Assembly: GCF_023921225.1 (NCBI RefSeq)
Contig: NZ_CP071527.1
Location: 446,501-510,500 of the forward strand
Direction of reading: 5' to 3'
DNA: 64,000 nucleotides
Source of the DNA: Legionella lytica
GTDB taxonomy: Bacteria; Pseudomonadota; Gammaproteobacteria; Legionellales; Legionellaceae
This document shows positions 16,909 through 26,800 of the stretch, in pieces. The first letter of the stretch is position 1. Every line of letters begins with the position of its first letter. The translations under genes were made by a program, and so were the position numbers. Under the pieces are notes generated by a model. The model was given only the letters and a program-made list of their open reading frames with translations. It was not told the DNA's origin and ran no database searches.

Positions 16909-18002
16909 AAAAGGTAAATCAGTTCTTTAAGTATTGTGTTTTATGTAGTATTGCTCATTGGGGGGCTAGCGCCTCCTTTGCCGCTCCTCCTCAACAACAG
17001 GATAGTGCGCAACAAGCATTGCAGCAGTTGCGTATGTTACAACAGCGTTTGGGACAGGGTGGGAATCAAGGCCAACCTGCTCAGGCTCAGGGACAGAATC
17101 AAGGTGGCGGTAATAATATACCTATTCCCTTATCTGATTCTTTATATCAGGCTCCTCCGCAAAAGCCCGAACCAGCTCAGCCACAAACTCAAAATCCTAA
17201 TGAGCAAGTAGTTAGCCAATCGGATGAAGAAGTAATCGATAATAAAGCCTTTAAAGATATGAGCCGTGGTTTGTATCCATTAACTCCGGAACAAATTGTC
17301 CATTTAAGACAAATGCAACAAACAGTAGAATATGCGAAAGCGTCTACTCCAGGAACACCGCCAAAGCCCACTGCGACATCGCAATTTGTCAACTTGTCAC
17401 CAGGGTCTACTCCTCCGGTTATTCGTTTGGCCCAGGGATTTGTTTCTTCTCTCGTATTTTTGGACTCTACAGGTTCTCCGTGGCCAATTTCTGCTTATGA
17501 TTTGGGTGATCCTTCTGCGTTTAATATTCAATGGGATAAAACAAGTAACACCCTAATGATTCAGGCATTGAAATTATACAATTACGGTAACTTAGCAGTT
17601 CGTTTGCAGGGATTAAATACTCCGGTAATGTTAACACTTATCCCTGGTCAGAAAGCAGTTGATTATCGGGTTGATTTGCGGGTTCAAGGCTATGGCCCAA
17701 ATGCTAAAAACAGACCTATGGAAGCGGGACTACCTCCTTCAGCTAGTGAGCTGCTTTTACATGTTCTCGATGGGGTTCCCCCTCCCGGAAGTAAACGATT
17801 GGGAATTATCGGCGGTGATGCGCGAGCTTGGTTATCCAACGATAGAATGTTTATTCGTACAAATCTTACTATATTGTCACCGGGTTGGCTTGCAAGTATG
17901 ACCAGCGCAGATGGTACGCATGCATATGAAATGCAAAAGTCTCCGGTATTATTAGTGTCCTGGCATGGAAAAGTCATGCAGCTCAAGGTAGAAGGGTTAT
18001 AA
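16905..18002 (+). CDS. icmK: Dot/Icm core protein DotH/IcmK
   Basis: A 365-residue outer-membrane core-complex protein, the counterpart of VirB9. A signal peptide ends near residue 26 (ASASFA before APPQQQ). A low-complexity Gln/Gly-rich stretch follows (residues 27-75), then a beta-rich C-terminal region (LSPGSTPPVIRLAQGFVSS onward to VMQLKVEGL). It overlaps icmL by four bases and ends directly before icmE. With DotC and DotD it forms the outer ring in L. pneumophila. Confidence 0.96.
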   Translation: MKKVNQFFKYCVLCSIAHWGASASFAAPPQQQDSAQQALQQLRMLQQRLGQGGNQGQPAQAQGQNQGGGNNIPIPLSDSLYQAPPQKPEPAQPQTQNPNEQVVSQSDEEVIDNKAFKDMSRGLYPLTPEQIVHLRQMQQTVEYAKASTPGTPPKPTATSQFVNLSPGSTPPVIRLAQGFVSSLVFLDSTGSPWPISAYDLGDPSAFNIQWDKTSNTLMIQALKLYNYGNLAVRLQGLNTPVMLTLIPGQKAVDYRVDLRVQGYGPNAKNRPMEAGLPPSASELLLHVLDGVPPPGSKRLGIIGGDARAWLSNDRMFIRTNLTILSPGWLASMTSADGTHAYEMQKSPVLLVSWHGKVMQLKVEGL

Positions 18003-21000
18003 ATGGCTGGCAGAAAAGAAAATCTTAAATCGCTTTTTTCTAATACTCGTTCACGGGTCATTATTGTTTTTACTGCAGTGCTGTTAGTACTTGCTGTGGT
18101 AATTGGCTATGTCAAATTGAGAGCCATTAATACTGGGCCAGGTGCTGAGGCGGTTCTAAGCCAGGCTCCTGGGAGTATTCAATCGATACCTGGTGTTCTT
18201 GATCCCACAGCTCAATATGCACGCTTGCAAGAAGAACAAAACATGACTCAAGCACAACAAGCACAGCAGACTGGAGGCAGCGCCATTCCTACGATTATTC
18301 GTACACAAGCCTTGGGGCAGGGTGTTGGCGTTATTGGTTCTAAGAATGGTCAAAGCGGTGTTGGCTTTGCTACTTTGGCTCGTGAAAATGAAGAAGGGGC
18401 GCAACGTTCTTTATGGATTCAAAACTTACAAAATAGTGGCTGTTCAAAGTCCGTACTCGCGCAAGTATTAGGTCAGGGTGCACAATTATCCGATATTAAA
18501 TCAGCATGTAGTTGTGCTCAATTAAAAGATAATGGCTTTAAGTTACAAGATCTCAATCAGGTTTGCGCCTGTAAAGATTTGAGAGCAGCAGGATTTAATG
18601 CAAGACAATTAAGAGATGTTGGATACACTGCGAGTCGTTTAAGAGATTGCGGTTTTAGTGCCTGCGAATTACGCAGCGCTGGTTTTACTGCTCAAGAAAT
18701 GAAAGATGCAGGTTTTTCTGATGGTGAATTAAAAGGTGCTGGTTTTACCGATGATGAAATTAATCGGGCTAGTGGTTTGCCACAGGGTATTTCTGCTGCT
18801 GATGTGCTTAAGGCAGGATGTAATGTTGATAATTTAATAAAACTACGCAAACAAGGGGTAAGTGCCTCTGCAATACGACGTATCAGTGGCTGTAGTGCAG
18901 AAGCTTTAAAAGCGGCAGGATATACTGCTAAAGAATTAAGAGAAGCAGGCTTTAGTGCAGCTGATCTGCGAAAAGCTGGATTTACGCCGGAGCAATTAAG
19001 GGCTGCAGGTTATAGTGCCAGAGACTTATTAAATGCTGGCTTTTCTCCTGAAGATTTAGCTAAGGCTGGATATACTGCTGCGCAGATTAAAGAGGCTGAA
19101 GCAGAATTACCGCCAGGAATTAGTGCTGATGATGTCAGAAAAGCGGGCTGTGATCCGGATGCATTAAAAAAAGAGCGGGCGGCAGGTGTTAGCGCCACTC
19201 TCATAAAACAATATGCGGGCTGTAGCGCCGACGCTTTAAAAGCAGCGGGTTTTACGGATGCAGAATTAGCTAATGCCGGGTTTACGCCCCAAGAAATTAG
19301 TGCCGCAACGCCACTAACCGATGCGCAAATCAAAGCTGCGGGCTGTGATCCAACTGCATTGAAGAAATTATTCACTGCGGGTGTGAGCGCGAAGCGTATT
19401 AAAGATTTAAATGGTTGTAGTGCTGATGCGTTAAAAAATGCAGGTTATGATGCGAAGTCATTGCTTGATGCAGGTTACACTCCTGCTCAGCTTCAGGCGG
19501 CAGGCTATACAACCAGCGATTTAGAAAATGCGGGTTTATCTCCAGCGGAAATTTTAGCTGCTGGGCGCGTATCTGATTGCAGTGTTGATTCATTAAAGAG
19601 AGCTCGAGCTGCTGGTATTAGTGCGGCGACAATTAAGAAAACCTTAGGCTGCTCTGCGAAAGCATTGAAGGATGCGGGGTATACCGCGAAAGAGTTAAAA
19701 GATGCGGGCTTTACCGCAGCAGAATTAAAAAATGCAGGTTTTACTGCAGCCCAGCTTAAAGCCGCAGGATTTAGTGCTAAGGAGCTTAAAGATGCCGGCT
19801 TTAGTGCTAAGGAGTTGAAAGATGCGGGTTTTACGGCTGCACAGCTTAAGGCCGCAGGCTTTAGTGCCAAAGACCTAAAGGATGCAGGATTTAGTGCTAA
19901 AGATCTTAAAGATGCGGGTTTTAGTGCCAAAGAGCTGCGAGATGCAGGCTTTACTGCAGCACAACTGAAAGATGCCGGGTTTAGCGCGAAAGATCTTAAA
20001 GACGCAGGGTATAGTGCTGCTGAGCTTAAAGCAGCAGGCTTTACCGCAGCCCAACTTAAGGATGCAGGATTTGGGGCGTCTGACCTTAAAGCTGCCGGTT
20101 ATAGTGCTAAAAATTTAAAAGATGCCGGATTTGCTGCAGCGGATTTAAATGCGGCAGGATTTACCCCAGCAGAGATGCAGTTGGTAGGCTTAGGTGCTCC
20201 CAATGTGCAACAGGGTGCATTTAGTGTTAGTGGGGTGCCCAGCATAGGACAAGGAGGCGTAGCAAACCAAGGGGCTGCTGCGTCAAACCAGCAATTGCAG
20301 GCTATTTTAAATCGCCAGACTCAGCAAATGGCAGAACAAAAGTACCAACAAAAAATCCAACAACGTAGCGCAGATATGCTTTCTGCTGCAAACCAACTAC
20401 TCGTAGATTGGAAAAATGTTAGTGGACAAACTTATGTTGCTGGTAATGAAGATAAAGAGGCTATTGCTAGCGGTGCTAATACGGGAGCAGGAGGCAATGC
20501 TGGACCACAAGGCGCTATGGGTGGTTCACAAGAACAAGTAGCAATAATTAAAACTGGTGATGTCTTATTTGCAGTGATGGATACTTCCGTGAATAGCGAT
20601 GAGCCAGGCCCTATTCTTGCCACGATTGTTGCTGGGAAATTAAAGGGAACCAAATTAATTGGTAGCTTCAATTTGCCTTCGAAAGCGAACAAAATGGTTA
20701 TTACCTTTAACACAATGTCTGTTCCTGGTGCACCGAAAACCGTATCGATTTCCGCTTTTGCAATTGATCCTAATACTGCGAGAACGGCTCTATCAAGTAG
20801 AACAGACCATCATTACTTATTACGCTATGGTTCTCTGTTCGCTTCTTCGTTCCTTGAGGGATTTGGTAACGCGTTCCAGTCAGCTAATACCACTGTAACC
20901 ATTGGTGGTACAGGAGGAGGCAACAACGTAACAGTTGCCAATGGTGTTGGGCGCTCAACGTTGCAAAATGCGGTCATTGGATTGGCAACAGTGGGTAAAA

Positions 21001-21107
21001 CCTGGGGACAACAAGCACAGCAATTATTTAATACACCAACAACTGTTGAGGTATATGCAGGTAGTCCTTTAGGAGTGTTGTTTACACAAGACGTAAGATC
21101 ACTTTAA
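18003..21107 (+). CDS. icmE: Dot/Icm channel protein DotG/IcmE with long repeat domain
   Basis: A 1034-residue VirB10-like protein that spans from the inner membrane to the outer-membrane core. One membrane segment lies near residues 17-36. Residues about 135-735 form a repeat region: about 35 decapeptides of the type AAGFSAKELK, in blocks separated by longer modules with the spacing Cys-x23-Cys. The last 230 residues are the VirB10/TrbI-type domain (GDVLFAVMDTSVNSDEPGPI, ending in GVLFTQDV). The gene starts one base after icmK. L. pneumophila DotG is of similar size; repeat number varies between species. Confidence 0.97.
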   Translation: MAGRKENLKSLFSNTRSRVIIVFTAVLLVLAVVIGYVKLRAINTGPGAEAVLSQAPGSIQSIPGVLDPTAQYARLQEEQNMTQAQQAQQTGGSAIPTIIRTQALGQGVGVIGSKNGQSGVGFATLARENEEGAQRSLWIQNLQNSGCSKSVLAQVLGQGAQLSDIKSACSCAQLKDNGFKLQDLNQVCACKDLRAAGFNARQLRDVGYTASRLRDCGFSACELRSAGFTAQEMKDAGFSDGELKGAGFTDDEINRASGLPQGISAADVLKAGCNVDNLIKLRKQGVSASAIRRISGCSAEALKAAGYTAKELREAGFSAADLRKAGFTPEQLRAAGYSARDLLNAGFSPEDLAKAGYTAAQIKEAEAELPPGISADDVRKAGCDPDALKKERAAGVSATLIKQYAGCSADALKAAGFTDAELANAGFTPQEISAATPLTDAQIKAAGCDPTALKKLFTAGVSAKRIKDLNGCSADALKNAGYDAKSLLDAGYTPAQLQAAGYTTSDLENAGLSPAEILAAGRVSDCSVDSLKRARAAGISAATIKKTLGCSAKALKDAGYTAKELKDAGFTAAELKNAGFTAAQLKAAGFSAKELKDAGFSAKELKDAGFTAAQLKAAGFSAKDLKDAGFSAKDLKDAGFSAKELRDAGFTAAQLKDAGFSAKDLKDAGYSAAELKAAGFTAAQLKDAGFGASDLKAAGYSAKNLKDAGFAAADLNAAGFTPAEMQLVGLGAPNVQQGAFSVSGVPSIGQGGVANQGAAASNQQLQAILNRQTQQMAEQKYQQKIQQRSADMLSAANQLLVDWKNVSGQTYVAGNEDKEAIASGANTGAGGNAGPQGAMGGSQEQVAIIKTGDVLFAVMDTSVNSDEPGPILATIVAGKLKGTKLIGSFNLPSKANKMVITFNTMSVPGAPKTVSISAFAIDPNTARTALSSRTDHHYLLRYGSLFASSFLEGFGNAFQSANTTVTIGGTGGGNNVTVANGVGRSTLQNAVIGLATVGKTWGQQAQQLFNTPTTVEVYAGSPLGVLFTQDVRSL
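18540..20190 (+). repeat. Tandem 30-bp coding repeats in icmE
   Basis: Imperfect 30-bp units encoding (A/D)AGF(S/T)AxxLK. I count about 35 units with AGF or AGY; the last block of 17 runs without interruption from about 19670 to 20180. Units in that block are nearly identical in DNA, so slippage or recombination could change their number. The pattern also produces long false reading frames on the minus strand. Confidence 0.9.
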
Positions 21108-21124
21108 TTTGACGGTAGAAAACG

Positions 21125-21964
21125 ATGGCAGAAAACGATCAAAATGATGAATATAAATTCGACGAGTATGAGTCTTATGACCACGAGTCACCGGGCAATG
21201 CTGAGTCGGGTTCAAGCCCTTCACCACAACCACCGGGGAAATCTCCAAAGGGCCCTAATAAAGACGTGCGACGTAATGCATTAATTGCTGTAGGCGTTAT
21301 CATTGCGGCAATGGTGGGCTATAAGGTCGTTGGCGGACTTTTTTCTGGGAAAAGTACATCCGAGACTAAAGGAGGAAACCTCCCTCCTGCGCCAGTTACG
21401 GCGGTTGCTCCTCAGCAGCAAATACAGCCAATGCCACAATTGCAACCACAACCGGTTCAGCAGGCTTCTCCACAGCCTGTTCAGGCAACACTTCCGGTAA
21501 CACATGTGGACAACAACGCGCTGAAACAACAAGTTGAATCGATTGCAACAAATCAACAAAATGTTCAATCACAGGTTTCTTCAATGAATGAGCAGGTTGG
21601 AAATGTAAATAATAATATTAACAACTTAAGCGCGCAAATTAACCAACTAAACCAGACAATTACTGATCTAACTAATCAGTTAAATAAGCAGTCAGAAGTT
21701 ATTGCCGTATTAATGCAGCGTACCAAACCTAAGGTCGTACGCAGAATATTGCCCCCTCAGCGTTATGGACAAGCCAATATTTATTATATTAATGCAGTAA
21801 TTCCTGGTCGGGCTTGGCTAATTGGTACAAATGGTTCTACACTTACAGTAAGAGAAGGAACAAAAATTGCGGGATATGGAGTCGTTAAGCTTATTGACTC
21901 TATGGAAGGTCGAGTCTTAACGAGTTCTGGACGGATAATTAGGTTTAGTCAAGACGATAGTTGA
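21125..21964 (+). CDS. icmG: Dot/Icm protein DotF/IcmG
   Basis: A 279-residue inner-membrane protein. The N-terminus is acidic and cytoplasmic (DEYKFDEYESYDH), one membrane segment lies near residues 50-70 (ALIAVGVIIAAMVGYKVVGG), then come a Pro/Gln-rich linker and a coiled coil of Asn/Gln/Leu heptads (about residues 130-195). The C-terminal globular domain follows. This order matches L. pneumophila DotF, which was found to bind effectors and associate with DotG. It is 17 bases after icmE. Confidence 0.95.
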   Translation: MAENDQNDEYKFDEYESYDHESPGNAESGSSPSPQPPGKSPKGPNKDVRRNALIAVGVIIAAMVGYKVVGGLFSGKSTSETKGGNLPPAPVTAVAPQQQIQPMPQLQPQPVQQASPQPVQATLPVTHVDNNALKQQVESIATNQQNVQSQVSSMNEQVGNVNNNINNLSAQINQLNQTITDLTNQLNKQSEVIAVLMQRTKPKVVRRILPPQRYGQANIYYINAVIPGRAWLIGTNGSTLTVREGTKIAGYGVVKLIDSMEGRVLTSSGRIIRFSQDDS

Positions 21965-21975
21965 GGTAAATATAT

Positions 21976-22557
21976 ATGGCTGATTCAACATGTACAGGCG
22001 GGACGGTTGCGTGCTGGGTAGCGAGTCAGGCAAACATACTAACCAATATTGCAAATTCATTGGTGCCTGTACAACGCTTAATCACGGGCGGAGCATATTT
22101 AATAGGTTGCGCTTTTTTATTTAAAGCAATTTACAGCCTAAAAGTGTATGGTGAGGCGCGGACGATGATGTCCAGTCACACAAGTGTCAAAGAGCCTGTA
22201 GTCTATTTGATGGTAGGGGCAATATTTATTTATTTCCCGACAGCTTTTGCAACGCTAATGCAGAGTACTTTTGGTTATCAAAATGTTCTTCAATATGCCC
22301 CAATAAGCAGTAGCAATCAGACATTAGATTTCTTGTTTGGTAATGGGAGTGTGGTTGGAAGGCCACTGACGATTATCATCCAGGTTATTGGACTGGTAGC
22401 TTTTGTTCGAGGGTGGGTATTGATCGCGCGTTCAGCGTCACAAGGGCAGCCTCCAGGAGGAACAGGAAAGGGTTTAGTCCATGTTTTTGGGGGAATTTTA
22501 GCAATCAATATTGTAGGGACTATCAATATGATTAATAATACAATATACGGTACGTGA
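21976..22557 (+). CDS. icmC: Dot/Icm membrane protein DotE/IcmC
   Basis: A 193-residue inner-membrane protein with about four hydrophobic segments (around YLIGCAFLFKAIYSL, VVYLMVGAIFIYFPTAF, IIIQVIGLVAFVRGWVLI and IFGGILAINIVGTIN-like region). It belongs to a family with IcmD/DotP and IcmV, and is needed for Dot/Icm function in L. pneumophila. It follows icmG by 11 bases. No catalytic motif is expected. Confidence 0.94.
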   Translation: MADSTCTGGTVACWVASQANILTNIANSLVPVQRLITGGAYLIGCAFLFKAIYSLKVYGEARTMMSSHTSVKEPVVYLMVGAIFIYFPTAFATLMQSTFGYQNVLQYAPISSSNQTLDFLFGNGSVVGRPLTIIIQVIGLVAFVRGWVLIARSASQGQPPGGTGKGLVHVFGGILAINIVGTINMINNTIYGT

Positions 22558-22603
22558 TAGTATGTTGGTGTGTGTTTTTTACTTTTAAATTTAGGAGACA
22601 ATA

Positions 22604-23008
22604 GTGAAAAGTAAAATCATTAGTAAAGCAGGCTTTAAGTCTTGGTTAAGCAGTATTGTTTGTCTAAGCTTATTAGCCTTGGTTTGTCAGGATGCAGTTG
22701 CTGGTGGGAATATGACTATCGGTGCTATGGCGTCGTCAATTACAGGGTCATTTACGAACTTGACTAAGTTAATTACAGCTGGTTCTTATTTGGCTGGTTT
22801 GGGTTTCTCTATCGGTGCGATTATGAAGTTTAAGCAGCACAAAGATAACCCAACTCAAATTCCAATTGGAACACCGATTGCGTTAGTTTTTATTGCTGCA
22901 GCGTTACTGTTCCTCCCTTCAATTTTAGGGGTAACCGGAGCTACTATGTTCGGTTCTTCAGGCGGTAAAACAGCAGGCCCTACTGGTACTGTATATACTG
23001 GTTCATAA
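22604..23008 (+). CDS. icmD: Dot/Icm membrane protein DotP/IcmD
   Basis: A 134-residue inner-membrane protein with an N-terminal signal-like segment (SSIVCLSLLALVCQDAVAGG), followed by LTKLITAGSYLAGLGFSIGAIMKFKQH and a second hydrophobic segment (IALVFIAAALLFLPSIL). The ITAGSYLAG block is shared with IcmC (ITGGAYLIG), so the two are paralogues. The start is GTG at 22604 with TAGGAG upstream. A hairpin 15 bases after the stop probably ends this transcript. Confidence 0.93.
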   Translation: MKSKIISKAGFKSWLSSIVCLSLLALVCQDAVAGGNMTIGAMASSITGSFTNLTKLITAGSYLAGLGFSIGAIMKFKQHKDNPTQIPIGTPIALVFIAAALLFLPSILGVTGATMFGSSGGKTAGPTGTVYTGS

Positions 23009-23022
23009 TAATTGGATTGAAA

Positions 23023-23053
23023 CAAAACGGGTAAATTGTATTTACTCGTTTTG
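23023..23053 (+). terminator. Hairpin between icmD and icmJ
   Basis: A 13-bp stem (arm CAAAACGGGTAAA, one G-T pair) with a five-base loop, 15 bases after the icmD stop and followed by a T-rich stretch. It suggests that icmJ-icmB form a separate transcript, with its promoter in the next 100 bases. Confidence 0.65.
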
Positions 23054-23150
23054 TTTATGTAAATTAGTTAGATGTCTAATTAGCCCTATGGCCATGATAG
23101 TAAAATATCAGTTAATAATAAGGTTGTGTTAGGCAACGTGAGCTTAAAAT

Positions 23151-23777
23151 ATGGCAGTGAATCAAGAAAAAAAACAGTTGAAGTTGTTGGCTACGCCAGG
23201 TTCATGGCGTTTATATTCAGCCAGAAAAGTCGACGAACGATTTAAGTCATATGAGCAAAAAGTTTTGCAACGGGATCGTTATACCTGTCAGTTTTGTGGT
23301 TTTCAAGCACGTCTTTTTCAGGACGTAGTTAATCTTGATAATAATTATACCAACAATAAGCTACCAAACTTGGTAACGGCTTGTTGCTTTTGTGCACAGT
23401 GCTTTTTTATTGAATCTGTTGGTGTTGGTGGCTATGGTGGAGGAACACTGATCTACCTTCCAGAACTAACTCAGGCAGAATTAAATAGTCTATGTCATGT
23501 GCTGTTTTGTGCTATAACAAATGATACTGGATATAAATCCAGTGCACAGAATATCTATCGTGGATTTAAATTTCGTTCACAGCTAGTCGAAGAAAAATTT
23601 GGTGAGGGTACCAGTGATCCTGCTATTTTTGGTCAACTAATGATTGACGCTGGGGTAAATGATGAAGAAAGAAGGTCACAACTGTTGAAAAACATACTTT
23701 TATTACCTTCTCGAGCAAAGTTTCGTAAACAGATTGAAAAATGGGCTGCGAGTGCCTTAGAAGAAATTACTGTATAA
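23151..23777 (+). CDS. icmJ: Dot/Icm coupling-complex protein DotN/IcmJ
   Basis: A 208-residue cytoplasmic protein that in L. pneumophila binds the DotL tail. The fold resembles an HNH endonuclease that has lost its activity and kept a zinc site. Here the cysteine pairs are visible: DRYTCQFCGF (C-x2-C, about residue 45-48) and TACCFCAQCFF (about residue 82-87). The start at 23151 has no strong ribosome site. icmB follows after 74 bases. Identity is secure from the cysteine blocks and position. Confidence 0.95.
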   Translation: MAVNQEKKQLKLLATPGSWRLYSARKVDERFKSYEQKVLQRDRYTCQFCGFQARLFQDVVNLDNNYTNNKLPNLVTACCFCAQCFFIESVGVGGYGGGTLIYLPELTQAELNSLCHVLFCAITNDTGYKSSAQNIYRGFKFRSQLVEEKFGEGTSDPAIFGQLMIDAGVNDEERRSQLLKNILLLPSRAKFRKQIEKWAASALEEITV

Positions 23778-23866
23778 GGTTCGTTGACCTAGTGGTTGTT
23801 TCCATTTTTTCCACTAGCGTAGAAATGGAAATTGACCCTAAGCTACACTAAATGGGGATAATAAAA

Positions 23867-26800
23867 ATGGCGCATTGGTCAGAATCTTTTTTTGAAGGGG
23901 TTGATACCTTCTTTGCCTGGCTAAGTACTTCACTTAAGCAAACAACAGAGTCATACATTGATTTAGAAACTGCGGATAGTCCAACCGTTCTCGTAAATCA
24001 TGATGGTTCTTTATTATCAATCATTAAAGTCGAAGGGATTGCGGCACTTGCCGGACCAGACGAATTTGATCAGTTGGTTGCTGGTTTAACAAATGCCTTT
24101 CAGGCGGCTATGGGACGTCCTGGCCATGGCTTACAGGTTTACTTTAGCCACGATAAGCAGAATATCAGAAAGCTAATTCGTGATATTTATGATCCAGCAA
24201 CAGCAACAGCAAAACGCCTTGGTTTAGACTTAGGGGACCTTTTTGAGGAACGTACTGACTACATGGCACAATATTGTGCGGAAGAGCGTTTATTTTTTGT
24301 ATTAATTACCCGTCCCTTCAATTTAACCACGGAACAGTTAAAAGCGGCTAATAAAGCGAAAACGAAGATGCTAAAAGATACTAAAGCACCTCCGTTTAAA
24401 ACCAGCCAAACGATTTATGCGGCAGTTCCTGAATTACGCGATACTCATGATGCCTATGTTCGCGCCATCATGAATGACTTGGATTCCTTGCATGTTGCAG
24501 GAAAATTATTAGAGGTTCATGACGCTGTGCATGCGATTCGCATGACAGCTGATCCTGATTATACGGCAGATGATTGGCGGGCTACGTTGCCTGGAGACAT
24601 GATCCCCGTGCGGGAATTTAATGGTTTTGAGGGTGATGCTTCGGATCTATTATGGCCCTCATTAGCCAAACAAGTGCTTCCCCGTGATGCTTCGGTTTTA
24701 GATTTACGCACCGTCCAAGTCGGCGATAAGATTTACTCATCGACCTACATCGATTTATTTCCAAAGGATGTAAGACCCTTTGTATATTTGTTTGGCCGTA
24801 TCTTACCTTCGCATATTCCTTGGAAAATTTCATTTTTAGTTGAAAGCGAAGGATTGGCTACGATCAAGTTAAAAGGTCTTTTGGCTGGGATTTTAAGTTT
24901 CAGTTCGGCACAAAACCGCTTAATCAGTGACTCGGTTAACTTGCTCAAATATTTACAACTTAATACGGATGAATCAATTGTTCGTTTGCGTGTGGTCGCC
25001 ACAACTTGGGCGCCTGAAGGACGAGTGGCTTTATTACGTCAACGTAGTTCTGAATTAGTTAAAGCAATTCAGGGTTGGGGTTCTACGGATGTGTCCGAAA
25101 TTTGCGGCGATCCCTTTGGTGGTTTTGTATCCAGCATGTTAGCCGGAACCCTGAATAGTACCGCAGTACCAACAGTAGCTCCTTTAAGTGCGGTAGTTTC
25201 TATGTTACCCATTACTCGCCCTGCATCCCCATGGAGCAAAGGGGCTTTGCTTTTTAGATCCCCTGATGGGAAGCCTTGGCCATTCCAACCTGGCTCTACT
25301 GAGCAAACTACATGGATTGATCTCGTTTACGCGCGTCCTGGTTCGGGTAAATCCGTTCTTTCTAACGCGATCAATTTGGCGCTATGCTTATCTGGTGGTT
25401 TATTACGTTTGCCGCGCATTGCTATTATCGATATTGGGCCGTCAAGTAGTGGTTTGATTTCGCTTTTACAAGAAGCATTACCTGCTTCAAAACGCCACTT
25501 AGTGGCTTATCACCGTTTACGAATGACACCAGATTATTCAATTAATCCTTTTGATACTCAATTAGGCTGTCGTTACCCAACAGCCTTAGAACGCGCATTT
25601 TTGGTGAACTTTATTACTTTATTGACAACACCTTTAGGTGCGGAGAAACCTTATGATGGTATGCCCGATCTTGCAGGTATGGTTGTTGATGAATTGTTTA
25701 AGAGTATGGCTGATGAATTTAACCCAACTCCCTATGCTCCAGGTGTGGAAGTATTCTTGGATAGTATTTTAGAAGAGATTGGTTTTGTTCGTGACTCAAA
25801 ATCAACCTGGTGGGAAGTGACTGATTCACTATACTCTGCAGGATTTGAACATGAAGCTATGCTAGCTCAACGTTATGCTATGCCTCTCCTTGCGGATGCA
25901 GCCTCTATTTGCCGTACTCCTTCGATTGAGGATTTGTATGAAAAGATTACAGCGCCTACGGGGGAGTCGTTAATTAATGCGTTTTCGCGAATGATTTCTG
26001 CCGCGGTCCGTGAATACCCTATTTTATCACGGGTGACTAGTTTCGATATTGGGGATGCACGCGTAGTTTCTCTAGACCTTGACGAGGTCGCTAAGAGTGG
26101 GGGAGACGCTGCAGACCGGCAAACTGCGGTAATGTATATGTTGGCGCGCTATGTTTTGGCTCGACATTATTATTTGACTGAAGAAAGTTTGAATAATATT
26201 CCCGAACAATACAAGGAATACCATAAGGAACGCGTGCGCGAGATACGTGAGGATCATAAGCGTATTGTTTATGACGAATTTCACCGTACTTCTAAATCAG
26301 CTGCCGTGCGTGAGCAAGTAATTATCGACATGCGTGAAGGACGAAAATGGAAAGTACAAATTGCCTTGCTCTCTCAGTCTGTGGATGACTTTGATCCGGT
26401 GATGATCGATTTCGCGACTGCAATTTATATCATGGATGCTGGCCCCTCTCAAGCAATTGAAAAAACCACGTCCATATTCGGACTTTCTGAAACAGCAAAG
26501 GCCGCGTTACGCAACCGGGTACATGGTCCTCGACTTGGTGGAGCTACTTTCCTTGCTCAATTTGCTACTAAAAGTGGGGTAAATGTGCAATTGCTCACCC
26601 TAACTTTAGGGCCGGTTGAATTGTGGGCGTTTAGTACCACGGCGGAGGATGCTTCTGTAAGAAACCATTTATACCGACATCTTGGGCCTGCTGAGGCGCG
26701 ACGTTTGCTTGCGGCTTTATTCCCTAATGGTTCTGTTGCTAAAGAGATTGAAACGCGTTTAGCGGGGATGAAGGAAAAGATTGGCTTAATCGAAGAAGAT

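Noticed and set aside
19505..19930. 141-codon frame on the minus strand inside icmE, and similar ones at 19010-19375
   Set aside because: They mirror the 30-bp coding repeats of icmE and have no start signals.
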